11,639 nucleotides of DNA from an uncultured Lachnospiraceae bacterium (GCA_910585965.1 CAJUHH010000031.1:1-11639); one strand, 5' to 3'. Shown: positions 1 through 7,556, numbered from the stretch's first letter. Program-made: numbers and translations. The notes: generated by a model from the letters alone, not told the origin.

Positions 1-45
1 AGCAATGCGCGGAGCGGACGCGTACTAATCGGCCGAGGGCTTACC
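1..45 (+). rRNA. 23S ribosomal RNA, 3' end (partial)
   Basis: The first bases hold the conserved 3' terminus of bacterial 23S rRNA (TACTAATCGGCCGAGGGCTT), the strand that closes the terminal helix with the 5' end of the molecule. The gene runs in from the left edge, so only its last few dozen bases are present and the mature 3' end is approximate. Two short inverted repeats follow (GAGTC/GACTC at 62-77 and TACGA/TCGTA at 105-119). They fit rRNA/tRNA spacer processing structures rather than a 5S gene. The tRNA cluster starts about 90 nt downstream and probably shares the transcript. Confidence 0.88.
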
Positions 46-135
46 CATCGTGGAGAGGGTGGAGTCTGGCGGGACTCTGTGGACACGGTATTCGGTTTTG
101 AGGGTACGAATTTATCGTAACTTATGACATATAGT

Positions 136-209
136 GGCCCGGTGGCTCAGTTGGTTAGAGCGCCGCCCTGTCACGGCGGAGGTCGTGGGTTCGAGTCCCA
201 TCCGGGTCG
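136..209 (+). tRNA. tRNA-Asp (GTC)
   Basis: Full cloverleaf: acceptor GGCCCGG (136-142) pairs with CCGGGTC (202-208) with one G-T wobble. The anticodon loop CTGTCAC gives GTC, a TTCGAGT T-loop is present, and the discriminator is G, as expected for Asp. No CCA is encoded (GTT follows). It is the first tRNA after the 23S end. Confidence 0.96.
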
Positions 210-242
210 GTTAAAGGATATATATTTTACGAATAATTATAT

Positions 243-315
243 GGGATCTTAGCTCAGCTGGGAGAGCATCTGCCTTACAAGCAGAGGGTCATAGGTTCGA
301 GCCCTATAGGTCCCA
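243..315 (+). tRNA. tRNA-Val (TAC)
   Basis: Acceptor GGGATCT (243-249) pairs with AGGTCCC (308-314), with one wobble. The anticodon loop CTTACAA gives TAC (Val). A TTCGAGC T-loop and discriminator A are present. CCA is not encoded; TTC follows. Confidence 0.96.
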
Positions 316-322
316 TTCATAT

Positions 323-395
323 GCCGATGTGGCTCAATTGGCAGAGCAGCTGATTTGTAATCAGCAGGTTATCGGTTCGAGTCCGATCATCGGCT
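323..395 (+). tRNA. tRNA-Thr (TGT)
   Basis: Acceptor GCCGATG (323-329) pairs perfectly with CATCGGC (388-394). Anticodon stem GCTGA/TCAGC carries loop TTTGTAA, giving anticodon TGT (Thr). The discriminator is T, and no CCA is encoded. Confidence 0.96.
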
Positions 396-444
396 TAAAG
401 CTGAGAACTTAAAAAGCCAGCCTTTATGAGTTACTATAATATAT

Positions 445-526
445 GGATGGATTCCCGAGTGGCCAAAGGGGACAGACTGTAAATCTGCTGCAAATTGCTT
501 CGGTGGTTCGAATCCACCTCCATCCA
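445..526 (+). tRNA. tRNA-Tyr (GTA)
   Basis: A class II tRNA of 82 nt with a long variable arm (around 488-502), as bacterial tRNA-Tyr has. Acceptor GGATGGA (445-451) pairs with TCCATCC (519-525). The anticodon loop CTGTAAA gives GTA. Discriminator A; no encoded CCA. Confidence 0.95.
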
Positions 527-581
527 TTTGCTTTATGCATAAAAGCTTCAGATAAAGCATATGAATGTATTAACTAAATAA

Positions 582-655
582 CGCGGGGTGGAGCAGTCTG
601 GAAGCTCGTCGGGCTCATAACCCGAAGGTCACAGGTTCAAATCCTGTCCCCGCTA
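582..655 (+). tRNA. initiator tRNA-fMet (CAT)
   Basis: Anticodon CAT in loop CTCATAA, flanked by three consecutive G:C pairs (GGG/CCC), the hallmark of initiator tRNA. A11-T24 in the D stem is another bacterial initiator feature. Acceptor CGCGGGG (582-588) faces CCCCGCT (648-654), leaving position 1:72 unpaired. The mismatch is C1:U72 rather than the usual C1:A72. It still lacks the Watson-Crick pair that would block formylation. No CCA is encoded. Confidence 0.95.
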
Positions 656-661
656 CTCAAT

Positions 662-734
<73 letters not shown>

Positions 735-818
735 TTATTTTTATCAAATGAGAAATTATGCTGTAATATTGTATAAAATTGATGAAAGCCAATTATTAAA
801 TTAATTTTTTGTAAATGT

Positions 819-891
819 GGGATATTAGCTCAGTTGGTAGAGCACTTGACTTTTAATCAAGTTGTCCGGGGTTCGAATCCCCGATGTCTCA
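819..891 (+). tRNA. tRNA-Lys (TTT)
   Basis: Acceptor GGGATAT (819-825) pairs with ATGTCTC (884-890) through two G-T wobbles. Anticodon stem CTTGA/TCAAG holds loop CTTTTAA, giving TTT (Lys). A TTCGAAT T-loop and discriminator A are present, with no encoded CCA. It is the last gene of the cluster, with the terminator starting 10 nt later. Confidence 0.95.
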
Positions 892-900
892 TGATAGGCG

Positions 901-935
901 ATTGCTTCGGGCTTGTTATGCCCGAAGCAATTTTT
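901..935 (+). terminator. intrinsic terminator of the rRNA/tRNA transcript
   Basis: A perfect 12-bp stem, ATTGCTTCGGGC (901-912) with GCCCGAAGCAAT (920-931), has a 7-nt loop and a run of five T (931-935), then a second T run at 941-945. It sits directly after the last tRNA and separates the RNA operon from the protein genes. Confidence 0.93.
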
Positions 936-1008
936 ATGCATTTTTATGAATTTCATTATATAAATTAGAATAGAATTTATCCGATATATTTATATTGGGA
1001 GGATAGAT

Positions 1009-2400
1009 ATGAGAGGAAAGAGGCTTCTATGGAAGAAACTAGGAATGGTTGCGTTGATTTCTATATTTGTTTTGATTATATTGACCTACATTGCTATTTC
1101 CTTATATTTTGAAAATCATTATTATTACCATACGATAATAGGCGGGGAAGACGTTGGATATAAGACACCCATGGAGGTGGAAGAACTGTTGTATTCACGT
1201 ATGAACGATTATATACTGGAAATATGCGGAAGAGAAGGCGTAGAGGATGTTATTGTACCGACAGAGATCAATATGCATTTTTTAATTGATGATACTTTAG
1301 TGAGGGTAAAAAAGGAGCAGAAACCGGAATGGTGGATATTGGGTTTTTTCCAGGAGTATCATTATGATTTTCCATGGAGAACGGTATATGATAAAGAAGC
1401 GCTGGAGCGAAGAATAGGAGAACTTGCTTTTTTTCAGACAAAAAATATTAAAAAGCCTAAAGATGCTTATATCACATATTCGAATAAGGAAAAAGAATAT
1501 GTGATAGTGGAAGCGGATCCGGGGACGCAGATTGAAAAGGAAAGAACAAAAAAGACGATAGAAGAGGCTCTGGAAACATTAGAAAGAAAGATAGATTTGG
1601 AAGAGAAAGGCTGTTATAGAGTAGCAAAGACAGAGGAAGAAAATAAAATATTGGCAGATGCGAGGGATAAGGCAAATAAGTATATGCAGTCGGAGATTAC
1701 TTATAATTGGAACGGAAGTGAAGTAGTCGTAGATGGGGATTTGATTCATGAATGGGTGATTATTGATGGAAATACGGTCAGGCTGGATGAAGAAAAAATA
1801 GGGGAATTTGTAACGGAGCAAGCAAAAAAATATGATACTTATGGAAAAAACAGGATATTCCATACGACGGATGGAAGAGAAATCGAGTTGAAAAGCGGAG
1901 CATATGGGTGGAAAACGGACAGGGATACGGAGAAAAAGGAACTAATTGGGAATCTGCAAAAAGGGGAAGCCGTGGAGCGGGAACCAATATATAGTTATAC
2001 GGCAGCCAAGCCCGGCGACAAAGATATTGGAGATACCTATGTGGAAATTGATTTAGGAAAGCAGCATCTTTATCTTTATGTAGATAAAAAAATGATACTG
2101 GAGAGCGACTTTGTATCTGGAAATGCATCCAGAGGATGGAATACTCCAGCAGGTGTTTTTGGGCTGACATATAAAACGAAAAATGCAGTTCTCCGAGGGC
2201 CTGGATATGAAACACCAGTTACGTTTTGGATGCCTTTTAATGGAAATATTGGTATGCATGACGCAACATGGAGAAGTTCCTTTGGAGGGGAAATTTATCT
2301 GACGAATGGTTCCCATGGCTGTATTAATCTTCCTTATGAAAATGCAAAAATAATTTATGAATATGTATATACTGGATTCCCTGTTGTGTGTTATTATTAA
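1009..2400 (+). CDS. membrane-anchored L,D-transpeptidase (YkuD family)
   Basis: Probably forms or remodels 3-3 peptidoglycan cross-links, or attaches acyl acceptors to stem peptides, outside the membrane. An N-terminal hydrophobic segment (about residues 11-34, preceded by R/K-rich residues) fits a signal anchor. Residues about 40-340 resemble the paired putative peptidoglycan-binding domains (PG_binding_4 type) that often precede YkuD; YYYHTIIGGEDVGYKTP is the typical first-repeat entry. The YkuD domain spans about 342-463. Its catalytic signature is His417, then Ser435-His436-Gly-Cys438-Ile-Asn, with Cys438 as nucleophile. The domain ends at the C-terminus, as usual. GGGAGGA (997-1003) lies 5 nt before the ATG, supporting this start. 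The gene follows the tRNA terminator, so it should have its own promoter; the AT-rich 936-995 stretch offers only weak candidates. No terminator is evident downstream. The family call is firm; the exact substrate is not. Confidence 0.92.
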   Translation: MRGKRLLWKKLGMVALISIFVLIILTYIAISLYFENHYYYHTIIGGEDVGYKTPMEVEELLYSRMNDYILEICGREGVEDVIVPTEINMHFLIDDTLVRVKKEQKPEWWILGFFQEYHYDFPWRTVYDKEALERRIGELAFFQTKNIKKPKDAYITYSNKEKEYVIVEADPGTQIEKERTKKTIEEALETLERKIDLEEKGCYRVAKTEEENKILADARDKANKYMQSEITYNWNGSEVVVDGDLIHEWVIIDGNTVRLDEEKIGEFVTEQAKKYDTYGKNRIFHTTDGREIELKSGAYGWKTDRDTEKKELIGNLQKGEAVEREPIYSYTAAKPGDKDIGDTYVEIDLGKQHLYLYVDKKMILESDFVSGNASRGWNTPAGVFGLTYKTKNAVLRGPGYETPVTFWMPFNGNIGMHDATWRSSFGGEIYLTNGSHGCINLPYENAKIIYEYVYTGFPVVCYY

Positions 2401-2462
2401 GCAGGAAGGGCGCAGATTATTGATGCATAAGTTTCTAAATCTGCCAGTTATGGGAAAGATGG

Positions 2463-2492
2463 GAGTCCGCTAAAGCGGATATGGGGTATAAA
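2463..2492 (+). repeat. 30-bp hairpin/initiation repeat, copy 1
   Basis: Copy 1 of a 30-bp element that recurs 63 bp downstream with one mismatch in 30 (T here, C there, at position 18). It contains the inverted repeat TCCGCT-AA-AGCGGA, then GGGG (2483-2486) placed 7 nt before a TTG codon at 2494. That TTG is in frame with the HD-domain gene, so this copy could act as an alternative initiation region. Confidence 0.85.
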
Positions 2493-2515
2493 GTTGAAAG
2501 AAAAGCGCTTTCAAC
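2493..2515 (+). repeat. inverted repeat between the two 30-bp copies
   Basis: GTTGAAAG (2493-2500) and CTTTCAAC (2508-2515) form an 8-bp stem around a 7-nt loop. The structure lies between the two 30-bp repeats and covers the TTG codon at 2494. It is not followed by a T run, so it is not a clear terminator. In RNA it could hide the upstream start. Confidence 0.6.
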
Positions 2516-2525
2516 TATTGATTTC

Positions 2526-2555
2526 GAGTCCGCTAAAGCGGACATGGGGTATAAA
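2526..2555 (+). repeat. 30-bp hairpin/initiation repeat, copy 2
   Basis: Copy 2 of the element at 2463. The arms are better matched here (GTCCGC-TAAA-GCGGAC). The GGGG at 2546-2549 lies 7 nt before the ATG at 2557, which I take as the true start of the HD-domain gene. The 63-bp period equals 21 codons, so both possible starts share one frame. Confidence 0.85.
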
Positions 2556-2556
2556 A

Positions 2557-3153
2557 ATGAAAAGCAGGAAAAAACTAAGCGAAAGGGAAAGAAAAAAATT
2601 CAGGAAGTTTTTTGAAAAGCAGAAAGAGTGGAACGAGCTATTGAGAGAATATGGAAGCGATATTCTTATGTCCGATAATTTTCTGAAAACAAGGGATTAT
2701 ATCCAGCATGGAAATATGACGGTGAACAGTCACTGCATTAATGTGGCGATTTATAGCCTTGCCATCAGCAGAAAATTGAATATACCTTGTAACCAGCGGG
2801 AGCTGGTAAGAGGAGCGTTGCTTCATGATTATTTTCTGTATGACTGGCACGATAAATACCATAGGGATATTAAGCGGCTTCATGGCTTTTATCATCCGGG
2901 CATAGCTCTTAAAAATGCATCCAGGGAATATAATTTAACGGAGAGGGAAAAGGATATTATTAAGAAGCATATGTGGCCATTGACGGTAATTCCTCCTCAA
3001 TGCAGGGAAGCATGGATCGTAACTACCGCAGACAAATATTGCTCTTTGCTGGAAACGATGAAGTTCCATAAGGAGCATAGAAGGTATATACCGAAAAAGA
3101 AATCAGGAAATTCCATTCATGAGGAAGGAATGACGATACAATATCAGGGATAA
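2557..3153 (+). CDS. HD-domain phosphohydrolase
   Basis: A 198-residue protein of the HD metal-dependent phosphohydrolase superfamily; substrate unknown. Visible metal-ligand candidates in the usual order are His59 (NSH), His90-Asp91 (LLHDYF), His109/His113 (HGFYHPG), His138 (KKHMWP) and Asp159 (TADK). The active site therefore looks complete. The first 25 or so residues are very basic (MKSRKKLSERERKKFRKFF). I chose ATG 2557 over TTG 2494 because the first 21 residues of the longer version are encoded by the repeat region and do not look like protein. The GGGG before the ATG is a weak ribosome site. The stop lies 4 nt before the next gene, whose ribosome site overlaps this gene's end, so the two are probably translationally coupled. 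Similar small HD proteins are commonly left unnamed in Clostridia. A nucleotide or lipid-phosphate substrate would be a guess. Confidence 0.85.
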   Translation: MKSRKKLSERERKKFRKFFEKQKEWNELLREYGSDILMSDNFLKTRDYIQHGNMTVNSHCINVAIYSLAISRKLNIPCNQRELVRGALLHDYFLYDWHDKYHRDIKRLHGFYHPGIALKNASREYNLTEREKDIIKKHMWPLTVIPPQCREAWIVTTADKYCSLLETMKFHKEHRRYIPKKKSGNSIHEEGMTIQYQG

Positions 3154-3157
3154 GAGC

Positions 3158-4570
3158 GTGGCAGAATTATATAAGCGGTTGGTGGATTATAAAAACTCGG
3201 ATTATTATCCGTTTCATATGCCGGGGCATAAGAGGAACCCGGAATCGGCAGAAGGGATTTTAGCCAGAATATACGGGATTGATATTACGGAAATTGATGG
3301 ATTTGACAATTTGCACCAGGCAGAAGAAATCCTGAAAAGAGAGCAGGAGAGGGCGGCGGCGCTTTATGGCGCAGAGAAAACATATTTCCTTGTCAATGGA
3401 AGCACAGGCGGAATCTTAAGCGCTGTTTCTGCAACGTGTAGAAGAGGCGGACGAATTCTGATGGCGAGGAACTGCCATAAATCAGTATATCATGGTGCCT
3501 ATTTGCAAGAGCTGGAAATTGCATATCTTTATCCCGGGCTTTGGAGGGAATGCGGGGCAGCCGGAGAAATAGATCCTGAGTCGGTGGAGAGAGCGTTGGC
3601 GGAACTGCCGGAGATAGAAGCGGTCATCATAACGTCTCCTACATATGAAGGAGTTGTATCGGATGTAAAGAAAATAGTGGATATCGCGCATAAATATGGA
3701 AAACCATTGATTGTGGATGAAGCTCATGGGGCGCATTTTGGATTCCATACAGACTACCCGGAAAATTCCGTAAGACTTGGAGCGGATATCGTGATTCACA
3801 GCCTGCATAAAACATTGCCGTCTATGACGCAGACTGCTTTGCTGCATGTGAACGGGAAATTGGTTGACAGACGGAGGCTGGAAAGATTTTTGAAGATTTA
3901 TCAGACAAGCAGCCCGTCTTATGTAATGATGGCATCGATCAGCAGTTGTCTGGATATGCTGGAAAGGGAAGGCAAGGTGCGGCTGGCCCGGTTGAAAGAA
4001 TGCAGAGAGCGGATGGCAGAGAAGATAAAGGGGAATACCTTTCTTAAGATAGGGGAAAAAAAGGGACTGGATCCATGTAAAATGACGATATATGCGGAAA
4101 ACAGGGTAATGTCTGGGCAGAGGCTGTATGATATTTTAAGGGAAAAATATCATTTGCAAATGGAAATGGCGGCTGGCGGGTATGTGCTGGCTATTTTATC
4201 CATGATGGATACACAGGCGGGAACAGACCGTCTGGAAAAAGCGTTATTGGAAATTGATGAGGCTGTAAAAGCGGGTGATATTTCGATAGGAAAAGAAAAA
4301 TTGATATCATTGGAGGCCGAAAGCAGGAATGAAGCGGTTCTGTCTGTTTTTGAGGCATATGAAAAGGAGCAGGAATCCATACAGTTGGAAGAAGGCGGTG
4401 GAAGGACAGCGGCTGAATTTATTAATTTGTATCCGCCAGGCATTCCTCTTGTTGTTCCAGGGGAAAAGCTGGATGAGAAAATAATAGGAATGCTTTTATC
4501 CTATGGAAATGCGGGTTTTCATATACAAGGAATAGAAAGGGGATGCATTCGGGTAATAAAAGAAGCGTAG
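3158..4570 (+). CDS. Orn/Lys/Arg decarboxylase-family PLP enzyme (YaaO-like)
   Basis: A 470-residue fold-type I PLP enzyme of the Orn/Lys/Arg decarboxylase group, close in length to B. subtilis SpeA and YaaO (about 480-490). It probably decarboxylates a basic amino acid in the cytosol, but substrate cannot be read from the sequence. Motifs in order: PFHMPGHKR (18-26) at the N-terminus; NGSTGG for phosphate binding; Asp187 in VDEAHGAHFG, contacting the PLP ring nitrogen; Lys218 in HSLHKTLP, the Schiff-base lysine; and PPGIPLVVPGE in the C-terminal domain. The GTG start follows AGGGA (3146-3150) with a 7-nt spacer, and the upstream stop is 4 nt away. Position supports the YaaO assignment: in B. 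subtilis yaaO also heads the cluster containing yaaR, holB, yaaT, yabB and rsmI. A role in arginine or lysine decarboxylation is inference from family only. Confidence 0.9.
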   Translation: MAELYKRLVDYKNSDYYPFHMPGHKRNPESAEGILARIYGIDITEIDGFDNLHQAEEILKREQERAAALYGAEKTYFLVNGSTGGILSAVSATCRRGGRILMARNCHKSVYHGAYLQELEIAYLYPGLWRECGAAGEIDPESVERALAELPEIEAVIITSPTYEGVVSDVKKIVDIAHKYGKPLIVDEAHGAHFGFHTDYPENSVRLGADIVIHSLHKTLPSMTQTALLHVNGKLVDRRRLERFLKIYQTSSPSYVMMASISSCLDMLEREGKVRLARLKECRERMAEKIKGNTFLKIGEKKGLDPCKMTIYAENRVMSGQRLYDILREKYHLQMEMAAGGYVLAILSMMDTQAGTDRLEKALLEIDEAVKAGDISIGKEKLISLEAESRNEAVLSVFEAYEKEQESIQLEEGGGRTAAEFINLYPPGIPLVVPGEKLDEKIIGMLLSYGNAGFHIQGIERGCIRVIKEA

Positions 4571-4646
4571 AATGCAAAGGATATGAATAAGCGCTATATA
4601 AGAAGCAAAAAAGAGGCAGAGCATAAGTAAAGGAGACAGAAACAGG

Positions 4647-6059
4647 ATGAGACGAACGAAGATTATTTGTACAATAGGACCGGCAAGCGAAAGCGAGGAT
4701 AAACTGAGGGAACTGATGCTGGCGGGTATGAATGTCGCACGCTTTAATTTTTCCCATGGAAGCCATGAGGAGCATAAAAAGAAATTTGCAAGGGTGGTAA
4801 AAATAAGCGGGGAGCTGAAGCTTCCAGTTGCCACATTGCTGGATACGAAAGGTCCTGAAATCAGGCTTCGTGATTTTTCTGGAGGGAAAGCAGAGCTCAA
4901 AGAGGGACAGAAGTTCATATTAACAACGGAAGAAATTATGGGAACTTCCGAAAGGGCTTCCATTACCTACAAAAATCTGAAGAATGATATAAAAGAAGGA
5001 ATGTCTATTCTGATCGATGATGGACTGATTGAGATGTCAGTGGATGAAATCCGGGGCGAAGAGATTATTTGTACCGTAATCAATGGCGGATGGGTATCCA
5101 ATCATAAAGGAGTAAATGTCCCGAATGCTATTTTATCCATGCCGTATATTAATGATACTGACCGGGAAGATATCATTTTTGGATGTGAGCTGGGATATGA
5201 TTTTATTGCGGCTTCTTTCACAAGATGTAAAGAAGATATTCTGGAATTGAGAAAGATTCTGGAAGAACACAACAGTTTTATGAAGGTAATTGCTAAAATT
5301 GAGAACATGCAGGGCATCCAGAATCTGGAGGAAATATTATCCGTGTCCGACGGGATTATGGTAGCCAGAGGGGACATGGGCGTGGAGATTCCGTTGGAAG
5401 ATGTTCCGGTATTGCAGAAAAAGATGATAAAAATGGCAGAGGAGCAGGGGAAGCATGTCATTACGGCGACACAGATGCTGGAATCCATGATCAGGAATCC
5501 AAGGCCGACCAGGGCAGAAGTTACGGATATTGCGAATGCAATTTATGACGGGACTACAGCTATTATGCTTTCGGGAGAAAGCGCCGCAGGGGCATATCCG
5601 GTAGAAGCCGTAAAAACGATGGCAAAGATCGCGGAGCGCTCGGAACAGGATATTGATTATGTTTCCCGGATGAAAAAAAGGATTAGTACGGTTTCTCCTG
5701 ATGTGACGGCAGCGATCTCGCATGCTACATGTACGACGGCATCAGATCTGCATGTGGCCGCCATTGTTACTGTAACAATGTCAGGATTTACGGCAGGAAG
5801 AATAGCAAGGTATAAGCCATGCTGCCCGGTGATCGCATGCACAGTAAACCCGAGAGTATGTAGACAGCTGAATCTGACATGGGGAGTAGTGCCTGTTTTA
5901 ATTGAAAAAGAAGAAAATGCAGATGACTTGTTTCATAAGGCGATCTGTGCAGTAGAGGAAGCCGGTTATGTGAAAAAAGGGGATGTGGCAGTCTTGACGG
6001 CAGGGGTGCCGCTGGGAATCGCAGGCAATACCAATATGATCCGCGTTATTGAAGTATAA
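4647..6059 (+). CDS. pyk: pyruvate kinase
   Basis: Converts phosphoenolpyruvate and ADP to pyruvate and ATP in the last step of glycolysis. The 470 residues match the short form typified by E. coli PykF. The extra C-terminal PEP-utiliser-like domain of B. subtilis Pyk is absent. Motifs: KIICTIGPAS at the N-terminus; MNVARFNFSHG; LLDTKGPEIRL; the B-domain segment around IDDGLIEM and HKGVNVP; Lys217 in IAKIEN (catalytic lysine); Asp243 in ARGDMGVEIP (metal ligand); and ITATQMLESMI...PTRAEVTDIANAIYDGTTAIMLSGESAAG, the family signature. The C-terminal domain (about 340-470) carries the usual allosteric fold. AGGAG (4631-4635) lies 11 nt before the ATG, a slightly long spacer. A 76-nt gap separates it from yaaO, the widest in the cluster, so a separate promoter is possible though I cannot point to one. 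Its position is unusual: B. subtilis has tmk and darA here. Confidence 0.97.
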   Translation: MRRTKIICTIGPASESEDKLRELMLAGMNVARFNFSHGSHEEHKKKFARVVKISGELKLPVATLLDTKGPEIRLRDFSGGKAELKEGQKFILTTEEIMGTSERASITYKNLKNDIKEGMSILIDDGLIEMSVDEIRGEEIICTVINGGWVSNHKGVNVPNAILSMPYINDTDREDIIFGCELGYDFIAASFTRCKEDILELRKILEEHNSFMKVIAKIENMQGIQNLEEILSVSDGIMVARGDMGVEIPLEDVPVLQKKMIKMAEEQGKHVITATQMLESMIRNPRPTRAEVTDIANAIYDGTTAIMLSGESAAGAYPVEAVKTMAKIAERSEQDIDYVSRMKKRISTVSPDVTAAISHATCTTASDLHVAAIVTVTMSGFTAGRIARYKPCCPVIACTVNPRVCRQLNLTWGVVPVLIEKEENADDLFHKAICAVEEAGYVKKGDVAVLTAGVPLGIAGNTNMIRVIEV

Positions 6060-6083
6060 GATCCGGGGCGGGGAGGAGTTTGT

Positions 6084-6524
6084 ATGGATATCAAGGTCAA
6101 TCAGGTCAATAAACCGATGCAGGTGGAACAGCCGGTGCAGCAACAGCAGGGAGATGGTGCTTTCAAGTTTACGCTGGTCAGCCATATTGAAGAGCAGGAG
6201 CTTCAGGCAAGGCTTACCTCGCTGATGGAAGAGATTACCATGCAGGGGAATAAGCTGTCAAAGCATCGGGATATCAGGGATATGAAAAGGTATCGGGGGC
6301 TGGTAAAGGACTTTTTGAATGAGATTGTAAACCGTTCCCATTCGTTTTCGAGAGAAAATTTCCTGGATAGGCGGGGACGCCACAGAGTGTACGGCATTGT
6401 GCGCCTAGTGGATGAAAAACTGGATGAACTGGCGCAGGAACTGGTAAAAGATGAAAAAGATAATTTGAGTATACTGAATAAGATAGGTGAGATCAGGGGG
6501 CTTCTTTTGGATATTTTCACCTGA
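6084..6524 (+). CDS. yaaR: YaaR-like protein (DUF327)
   Basis: A 146-residue soluble, charged, largely helical protein of the DUF327/YaaR family; function not established. The N-terminus (MDIKVNQVNKP) is followed by a Gln-rich stretch (VEQPVQQQQ, about 16-23). The conserved body runs from about 28 to 146, including RDMKRYRGLVKDFLNEIV and a basic patch DRRGRHRVYGIVRLVDEKL. Length and position immediately before holB both match B. subtilis yaaR. GGGAGGAG lies 6 nt before the ATG. The gap to pyk is 24 nt, and the stop codon overlaps the ribosome site of holB, which suggests coupled expression with the polymerase subunit. No signal peptide or membrane segment is visible. Confidence 0.85.
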   Translation: MDIKVNQVNKPMQVEQPVQQQQGDGAFKFTLVSHIEEQELQARLTSLMEEITMQGNKLSKHRDIRDMKRYRGLVKDFLNEIVNRSHSFSRENFLDRRGRHRVYGIVRLVDEKLDELAQELVKDEKDNLSILNKIGEIRGLLLDIFT

Positions 6525-6536
6525 GGAGGTTTATAG

Positions 6537-7544
6537 ATGGCAAGATTTGCAGATATCATAGGGCAGGAGCAGATAAAAGAGCATCTTCAAAATGCTTTGA
6601 AGATGGGCAAGATATCCCACGCATATATATTAATTGGAGAGAAGAATTCGGGGAAGGAATTTATTGCAAGGGTTTTTGCCTCAGCATTGCAGTGCGAGAA
6701 AACCGACATGTCTTCCGGGATGCCGGAGCCATGCGGGGAATGCCGCTCGTGCAAGCAGATGGCGGGAAAAAACCAGCCTGATGTGATATACGTATCCCAT
6801 GAAAAGCCGGGGAGTATCGGAGTCGAGGATATCCGCAGACAGATTAACGGCGACGTGGCGATCAAGCCGTATAGCAGTCCGAAGAAGGTATATATTATTA
6901 ATGAAGGGGAAAAGATGACCGTACAGGCGCAGAACGCGCTGCTGAAAACGCTGGAAGAGCCGCCGGAGTACGCAGTGATCCTGATTTTAACGACGAGCCT
7001 GGAATCGCTGCTTCCTACTATTTTAAGCCGTTGTATCGCGCTTCATATGAAGCCGGTGAAGGACAGCCAGGCGAAAAAGTATTTGATGGAGACGCTGCAG
7101 ATACCGGATTATAAGGCGGATGTTTGCGTTGCTTTTGCGAGGGGGAATATTGGCAAGGCGAAAATGCTCGCTTCCAGCGAAGAATTCGACCGTGTAAAAG
7201 AAGAGGCAGTCACTCTTTTAAAATATATTAATGATATGGAAATCAGCGAAATTGTAACTGCGATTAAAAAAATCAATGAATACCAGTTGGATGTCAACGA
7301 TTATTTTGATATTCTTTCCATATGGTATCGCGACGTGCTTTTATTTAAAGCGACAAATGATGCGAACCACTTGATTTTCCGGGAAGAAATACAGTATATT
7401 AGAAGGGTGGCCGACAGAAGCACTTATGAAGGCATTGAAAAAATCATTCATGCCTTGGACAAGTCAAAGCAGCGCTTGAATGCCAACGTGAATTTTGATT
7501 TGACGATGGAGCTGCTGCTGCTGACAATCAAAGAGAATTCGTGA
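6537..7544 (+). CDS. holB: DNA polymerase III subunit delta'
   Basis: Clamp-loader subunit (335 residues), part of the delta-tau/gamma-delta' ring that opens the beta sliding clamp at primed DNA. Visible features: the N-terminal FADIIGQEQIKEHLQNAL motif of AAA+ clamp loaders; a degenerate P-loop GEKNSGKE (34-41) where Glu replaces the Ser/Thr after Lys, fitting a non-hydrolysing subunit; a zinc module with Cys53, Cys66, Cys69 and Cys72; NALLKTLEEPP (133-143); and Ser164-Arg165-Cys166, the arginine-finger SRC motif that completes a neighbouring ATP site. The C-terminal helical collar (about 210-335) is poorly conserved, as usual. GAGGAGGT (6523-6530) overlaps the yaaR stop and lies 6 nt before the ATG. 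Identification is strong because motifs, length and neighbours all agree. Confidence 0.95.
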   Translation: MARFADIIGQEQIKEHLQNALKMGKISHAYILIGEKNSGKEFIARVFASALQCEKTDMSSGMPEPCGECRSCKQMAGKNQPDVIYVSHEKPGSIGVEDIRRQINGDVAIKPYSSPKKVYIINEGEKMTVQAQNALLKTLEEPPEYAVILILTTSLESLLPTILSRCIALHMKPVKDSQAKKYLMETLQIPDYKADVCVAFARGNIGKAKMLASSEEFDRVKEEAVTLLKYINDMEISEIVTAIKKINEYQLDVNDYFDILSIWYRDVLLFKATNDANHLIFREEIQYIRRVADRSTYEGIEKIIHALDKSKQRLNANVNFDLTMELLLLTIKENS

Positions 7545-7556
7545 GGTTGATAGATT

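Noticed and set aside
936..995. Promoter for the L,D-transpeptidase gene
   Set aside because: Several TATAAT-like hexamers occur in this AT-rich stretch, but none has a convincing -35 at 16-18 bp, so no site can be chosen.
2412..2444. Terminator after the L,D-transpeptidase gene
   Set aside because: GCAGATT/AATCTGC gives a 7-bp stem, but the loop is 19 nt and no T run follows.
2463..2555. CRISPR array from the 30-bp repeats
   Set aside because: Only two copies, no third repeat, and the spacer is itself a palindrome next to a gene start.
2494..2556. TTG start giving a longer HD-domain protein
   Set aside because: The extra 21 residues are encoded by the repeat and hairpin region. ATG 2557 has the same spacing from GGGG and is a better start codon. 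Kept as a finding because both starts share the cassette.
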